This document shows positions 61,526 through 64,000 of a DNA stretch of 64,000 nt, in pieces (position 1 is the stretch's first letter; the number at the start of each line of letters is the position of its first letter). Source of the stretch: Ga0077527 sp964533495 (GTDB lineage: Bacteria > Pseudomonadota > Gammaproteobacteria > Burkholderiales > SG8-41); the NCBI GenBank assembly GCA_964533495.1, contig CAZHJU010000009.1:1-64000 (forward strand). Direction: 5' to 3'. The translations under genes and the position numbers were made by a program. The notes under the pieces were generated by a model, which saw nothing but the letters and a program-made list of their open reading frames with translations, was not told the DNA's origin and ran no database searches.

Positions 61526-62143
61526 ATGTACTACGGCGAACGGCTCAACGGCGGCACCCACCTGGCGGGCGCGGCGCTGGCGGCGGCCGGCGCCGCCATG
61601 CTGGTCGTGCTCGCCGCGCAGCAGGGCGACCCCTGGAAAATCACCAGCTTCAGCATCTACGGCGCCATGCTGCTGGCGCTGTACACGATATCCACGCTGT
61701 ACCACAGCACCCGCGGCCGCCTGAAAAACATGTTCCGCAAACTGGATCACTGCTCGATCTACCTGCTGATCGCGGGCACCTACACGCCGTTCACGCTGGT
61801 CACGCTGCGCGGCGCATGGGGCTGGTCGCTGTTCGGAACGGTCTGGGGGCTGGCGGTCCTCGGCATCATCCAGGAAGCCTGGCTGGCCAGGGGCGAGCGG
61901 ATTCTGTCGCTGGTCCTGTACGTGCTGATGGGCTGGCTGGGCGTGATCGCCATCCAGCCGCTGGTCGCCGCGCTGACGCCGGCCGGATTCTCCTGGCTCG
62001 CGGCAGGCGGCCTGCTCTACACCGGCGGCATCGTCTTCTATGCGTTCGACGAAAAGCTGCGCCACGGCCACGGCATCTGGCACCTGTTCGTGCTGGCGGG
62101 CAGCATCAGCCACTATCTCGCGATACTGTTCTATGTGGCCTGA
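61526..62143 (+). CDS. Hemolysin III/PAQR-family membrane protein
   Basis: 205 aa with seven predicted spans. The signature YYGERLNGGTHLAGAALA, YHSTRGRLKNMFRKLDHCSIYLLIAGTYTPF and HGIWHLFVLAGSISHY (metal-binding His and Asp) define the TrhA/hemolysin III group. It lies 6 bp after ubiV and overlaps ubiT by 11 bp, so it is part of the ubi operon. The family may act in membrane energetics; a link to ubiquinone is suggested only by position. Confidence 0.9.
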   Translation: MYYGERLNGGTHLAGAALAAAGAAMLVVLAAQQGDPWKITSFSIYGAMLLALYTISTLYHSTRGRLKNMFRKLDHCSIYLLIAGTYTPFTLVTLRGAWGWSLFGTVWGLAVLGIIQEAWLARGERILSLVLYVLMGWLGVIAIQPLVAALTPAGFSWLAAGGLLYTGGIVFYAFDEKLRHGHGIWHLFVLAGSISHYLAILFYVA

Positions 62144-62708
62144 ACTGCCTGCATTCCCCGGCCCCCTGCGCGCCGCGGTCGCGCGCCTGCCGCATTACCC
62201 CGCGTCGGCCGCATTCGCCGCGCTGCTCACGCTGCGTCTGGGCAGGCACCTCGGCGCCGCGGCGCTGCCGGAACTCGCCGGCAGGAAAATCCGGCTGCAG
62301 GTCACCGACATGGGCCTCACCCTGATATTCCAGGCCGCGCCCGACGGCTTCATTCCGTGCGCCGGCCCCGGCGCCGATCTGACGCTCGCGGCGACCGCGC
62401 AGGACTTCCTCGCGCTCGCGCTGCGCCGCGAAGACCCCGACACCCTGTTTTTCGCCCGCCGGCTGGCCATGGAAGGCGATACCGAATTGGGCCTGCTGGT
62501 CAAGAACACGCTCGACACCCTGGGTCCGGAAACGCTGCGCATCAAGATGCCGGCGCCGGCCGCAGTGCTGCGGCTGCTGGGGCTCGCCTGGCGCGACCGG
62601 TGGCCCGGTCCGCCGGAACGAACGGGCAGCCCCTATTGCGCCGTCCAGCCGCCGTCGACGGGCAGCAGGGTGCCGGTGACCGGTGCCGCGTCGTCGCCGG
62701 CCAGATAA
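62133..62708 (+). CDS. ubiT: UbiT, SCP2-domain ubiquinone-synthesis accessory protein, with extended tail
   Basis: 191 aa. The SCP2 lipid-binding fold (QVTDMGLTLIFQAAPDGF, ADLTLAATAQDFLALALRREDPDTLFFARRLAMEGDTELG) is that of UbiT/YhbT, which binds prenylated quinone intermediates in the O2-independent pathway. The domain should end near residue 165. The last about 27 residues (from GSPYCAVQPPS) are read from the antisense strand of a 3-hydroxybutyrate dehydrogenase remnant, so the natural stop was apparently lost. It overlaps the hemolysin III gene by 11 bp. Confidence 0.9.
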   Translation: MWPELPAFPGPLRAAVARLPHYPASAAFAALLTLRLGRHLGAAALPELAGRKIRLQVTDMGLTLIFQAAPDGFIPCAGPGADLTLAATAQDFLALALRREDPDTLFFARRLAMEGDTELGLLVKNTLDTLGPETLRIKMPAPAAVLRLLGLAWRDRWPGPPERTGSPYCAVQPPSTGSRVPVTGAASSPAR

Positions 62709-62815
62709 CAGGCCAGCGCGGCCACCTGCTCCGCCGTCACGAACCGTTTCGTCGGCTGCGCCGCCAGCAGCACGTCGTTCATCACCTGCTTCTCGCTGAG
62801 GCCGCGCGCCGGCCG
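62633..62815 (-). pseudogene. Remnant of 3-hydroxybutyrate dehydrogenase (3' end)
   Basis: 58 codons ending in a normal stop. ARGLSEKQVMNDVLLAAQPT and KRFVTAEQVAALACYLAGDD then GTLLPVDGGWTAQ match the C-terminus of short-chain 3-hydroxybutyrate dehydrogenases. The NAD-binding and catalytic parts are absent; upstream sequence does not continue the homology past about 62815. Its 3' 76 bp overlap ubiT on the other strand. Confidence 0.8.
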
Positions 62816-63081
62816 TGCATGCCTCATGCGGCCGGGAACGCGACGACATCTACACGCCTGACCAGACGCCGTAAAAAACCAAACCTGCCCGACAGTGCAG
62901 TACGTGATGCCCGCCGATCCGGACAAACACGGTTCGCATTGCATGGCGGCACACTCCGGAAATCACCCGCCCCCGATAGTTCCGGTTCAGAATAAAATAA
63001 AGGGGGAGTCTGTCCGGCATTGCGCCTCCTGCAACCCGTCACCGTATCTGCCATGGCTCCTCGATCAAGAAAAGGGAAACA
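62816..63081. other. Noncoding stretch before the last receptor gene
   Basis: About 265 bp. It contains no gene that I recognise. A ribosome site AAAGGGAAAC lies just before 63082. The base composition begins to fall here relative to the preceding operon. Confidence 0.5.
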
Positions 63082-64000
63082 ATGAAAATCGCAGGCATCA
63101 ACATCGGTCTCGCGCTCATCGCGACATTTCTTCCCACATTCGCATCAGCACAGGGAAACACATGGTCACCGGCAAGGAACATTGAAATCATCGCTCCAGC
63201 CGGCCCCGGCAGCGCGCTGGATCAAACCGCAAGAGCCGTTCAGGCTGTCATGCAAGGCGAAAATATCGCAAAACCGCCGATCACGGTCGTAAACAAAGCA
63301 GGAGGCGGCCAATCCATCGGCTTCACCTACCTGAACCAATCCGACAGCAATGGACACTCCGTCTCAATCGGCACCATAAGCCTGCTCACCAACCGCATAA
63401 CGGGGGTAAATCCCCTGAACTACGAGGATGTGACGCCTATCGCCAATCTGATGGTCGAATACATCGTGTTTGCCGTACGGACGGAGTCGCCACTGGCTGG
63501 AGGGAAAGAATTGATCAGCAGCCTGCGTCAGGACGAGAAATCCGCATCAATTGCGTTTTCCGGTTCACCCGGCAACCACAACCACATGGCCATCGGCCTG
63601 GTCGGAAAAGCGGCAGGCGTCGACGTAAAAAAACTGAAAACCGTCGTGTTCAGCTCAGGCGGAGAACTGGCAGCCACATTGCTGGGCAGGCATGTCGACG
63701 TGGCAGTCGGGGGCTCGTCGGTGTTCGCCAGCCACGTCAAGGCCGGCCGAATCAAATTGATTGCCGTAACGGCTCCCGCGCGGCTTGGAGGAGAACTTGG
63801 CACCGTTCCCACATGGACCGAACTCGGATTGCCAGTTTCATTTGCGACCTTCAGGGGCATCGTCGGACCAAGGAACATGAATCCTGCCGCCGTGCAATTC
63901 TGGGAATCCGCGTTGCGCAGGGTATCGGCAAGCAATGAATGGAAAAAATTCCTGCAAGCCGGGAGTGCGGAAGGCATGTACCTCGGCGCCGATGATTTCA
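63082..64000 (+). CDS. TctC-like periplasmic receptor, cut by the window end
   Basis: 306 residues visible, open at the right edge. It has a signal peptide (IGLALIATFLPTFASAQG) and the core IEIIAPAGPGSALDQTARAV, VNKAGGGQSIG and SFRG-like C-terminal segments of the TctC fold. The loop APAGPGSALD replaces the usual PFPPGG, so it lies between the atypical pair at 2163/6172 and the classical ones. Codon use is less GC-rich than the rest of the window (many AAA, AAT and TCA codons). Confidence 0.88.
   Translation, partial: MKIAGINIGLALIATFLPTFASAQGNTWSPARNIEIIAPAGPGSALDQTARAVQAVMQGENIAKPPITVVNKAGGGQSIGFTYLNQSDSNGHSVSIGTISLLTNRITGVNPLNYEDVTPIANLMVEYIVFAVRTESPLAGGKELISSLRQDEKSASIAFSGSPGNHNHMAIGLVGKAAGVDVKKLKTVVFSSGGELAATLLGRHVDVAVGGSSVFASHVKAGRIKLIAVTAPARLGGELGTVPTWTELGLPVSFATFRGIVGPRNMNPAAVQFWESALRRVSASNEWKKFLQAGSAEGMYLGADDF

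Noticed and set aside
61526..62143. Hemolysin III protein as a toxin
   Set aside because: The family name is historical; the sequence is a seven-span PAQR-type membrane protein with a metal site, and its context is ubiquinone synthesis.

Overview
The window is 64 kb of GC-rich proteobacterial DNA with dense, short-spaced operons. It most resembles a betaproteobacterium of the Burkholderiales type. It encodes nine periplasmic receptors of the TctC/Bug family (a family expanded in Bordetella and Cupriavidus relatives), glcDEF, and the oxygen-independent ubiquinone set ubiU-ubiV-ubiT. Two runs of ten N (21197-21206, 24530-24539) show a scaffolded draft or metagenome assembly. No tRNA, rRNA, CRISPR array, integrase or transposase gene was seen.

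Layout. 151-7155 (minus): a tripartite tricarboxylate transporter operon (tctA, tctB, two unusual receptors) with three bicupin proteins, divergent from a LysR regulator (7338). 8308-10066: DyP-type peroxidase, a small membrane protein and a thioesterase. 10107-15316: class III CoA-transferase divergent from glcDEF. 15583-17233: orphan DNA methyltransferase and a small protein. 17318-20725 (minus): peroxiredoxin, phytanoyl-CoA dioxygenase-like protein, MBL-fold hydrolase, receptor. 20883-25009: hydratase-2, SDR, crotonase and MFS transporter, a split MFE-2-like beta-oxidation set. 25023-26279 (minus): D-amino acid dehydrogenase behind a glycine riboswitch. 26608-30912 (minus): metallophosphoesterase, DUF3604 protein, receptor. 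31113-46545 (plus): LysR, enolase-superfamily enzyme, hydrolase, GST, ADP-forming acyl-CoA synthetase, nitronate monooxygenase-like protein, crotonase, AMP-forming ligase, DUF35 protein with a thiolase-like partner, a ModA-like protein and three receptors. 46580-52950: ABC-F ATPase, M48 protease, methyltransferase, membrane proteins, receptor. 53006-55873: FAD-dependent reductase and TauD-family dioxygenase. 55994-56884: AbiH-family defence gene of atypical composition. 57137-58909 (minus): a selenoprotein and its probable partner. 59117-62708: DUF3301 protein, ubiU, ubiV, hemolysin III protein, ubiT. 63082-64000: a further receptor, cut by the window end.

The catabolic theme is uptake of organic acids by Bug receptors and processing through CoA thioesters. 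Only one tctAB membrane pair is present, so most receptors must use a transporter encoded elsewhere or have another role.

The strongest hidden signal is at 57137-57676. Two apparent ORFs are one gene read through an in-frame UGA in a Sec-Gly-Ser-Cys (UGSC) motif, followed by a well-placed bacterial SECIS-like hairpin. Other non-gene signals are a dispersed AT-rich repeat (six copies, one inside glcF) that combines with GTCATTCCGG and CTCTGTGG repeats into a composite intergenic module, a duplicated thiolase 3' end around a cruciform, and gene remnants at 49184 and 62633.
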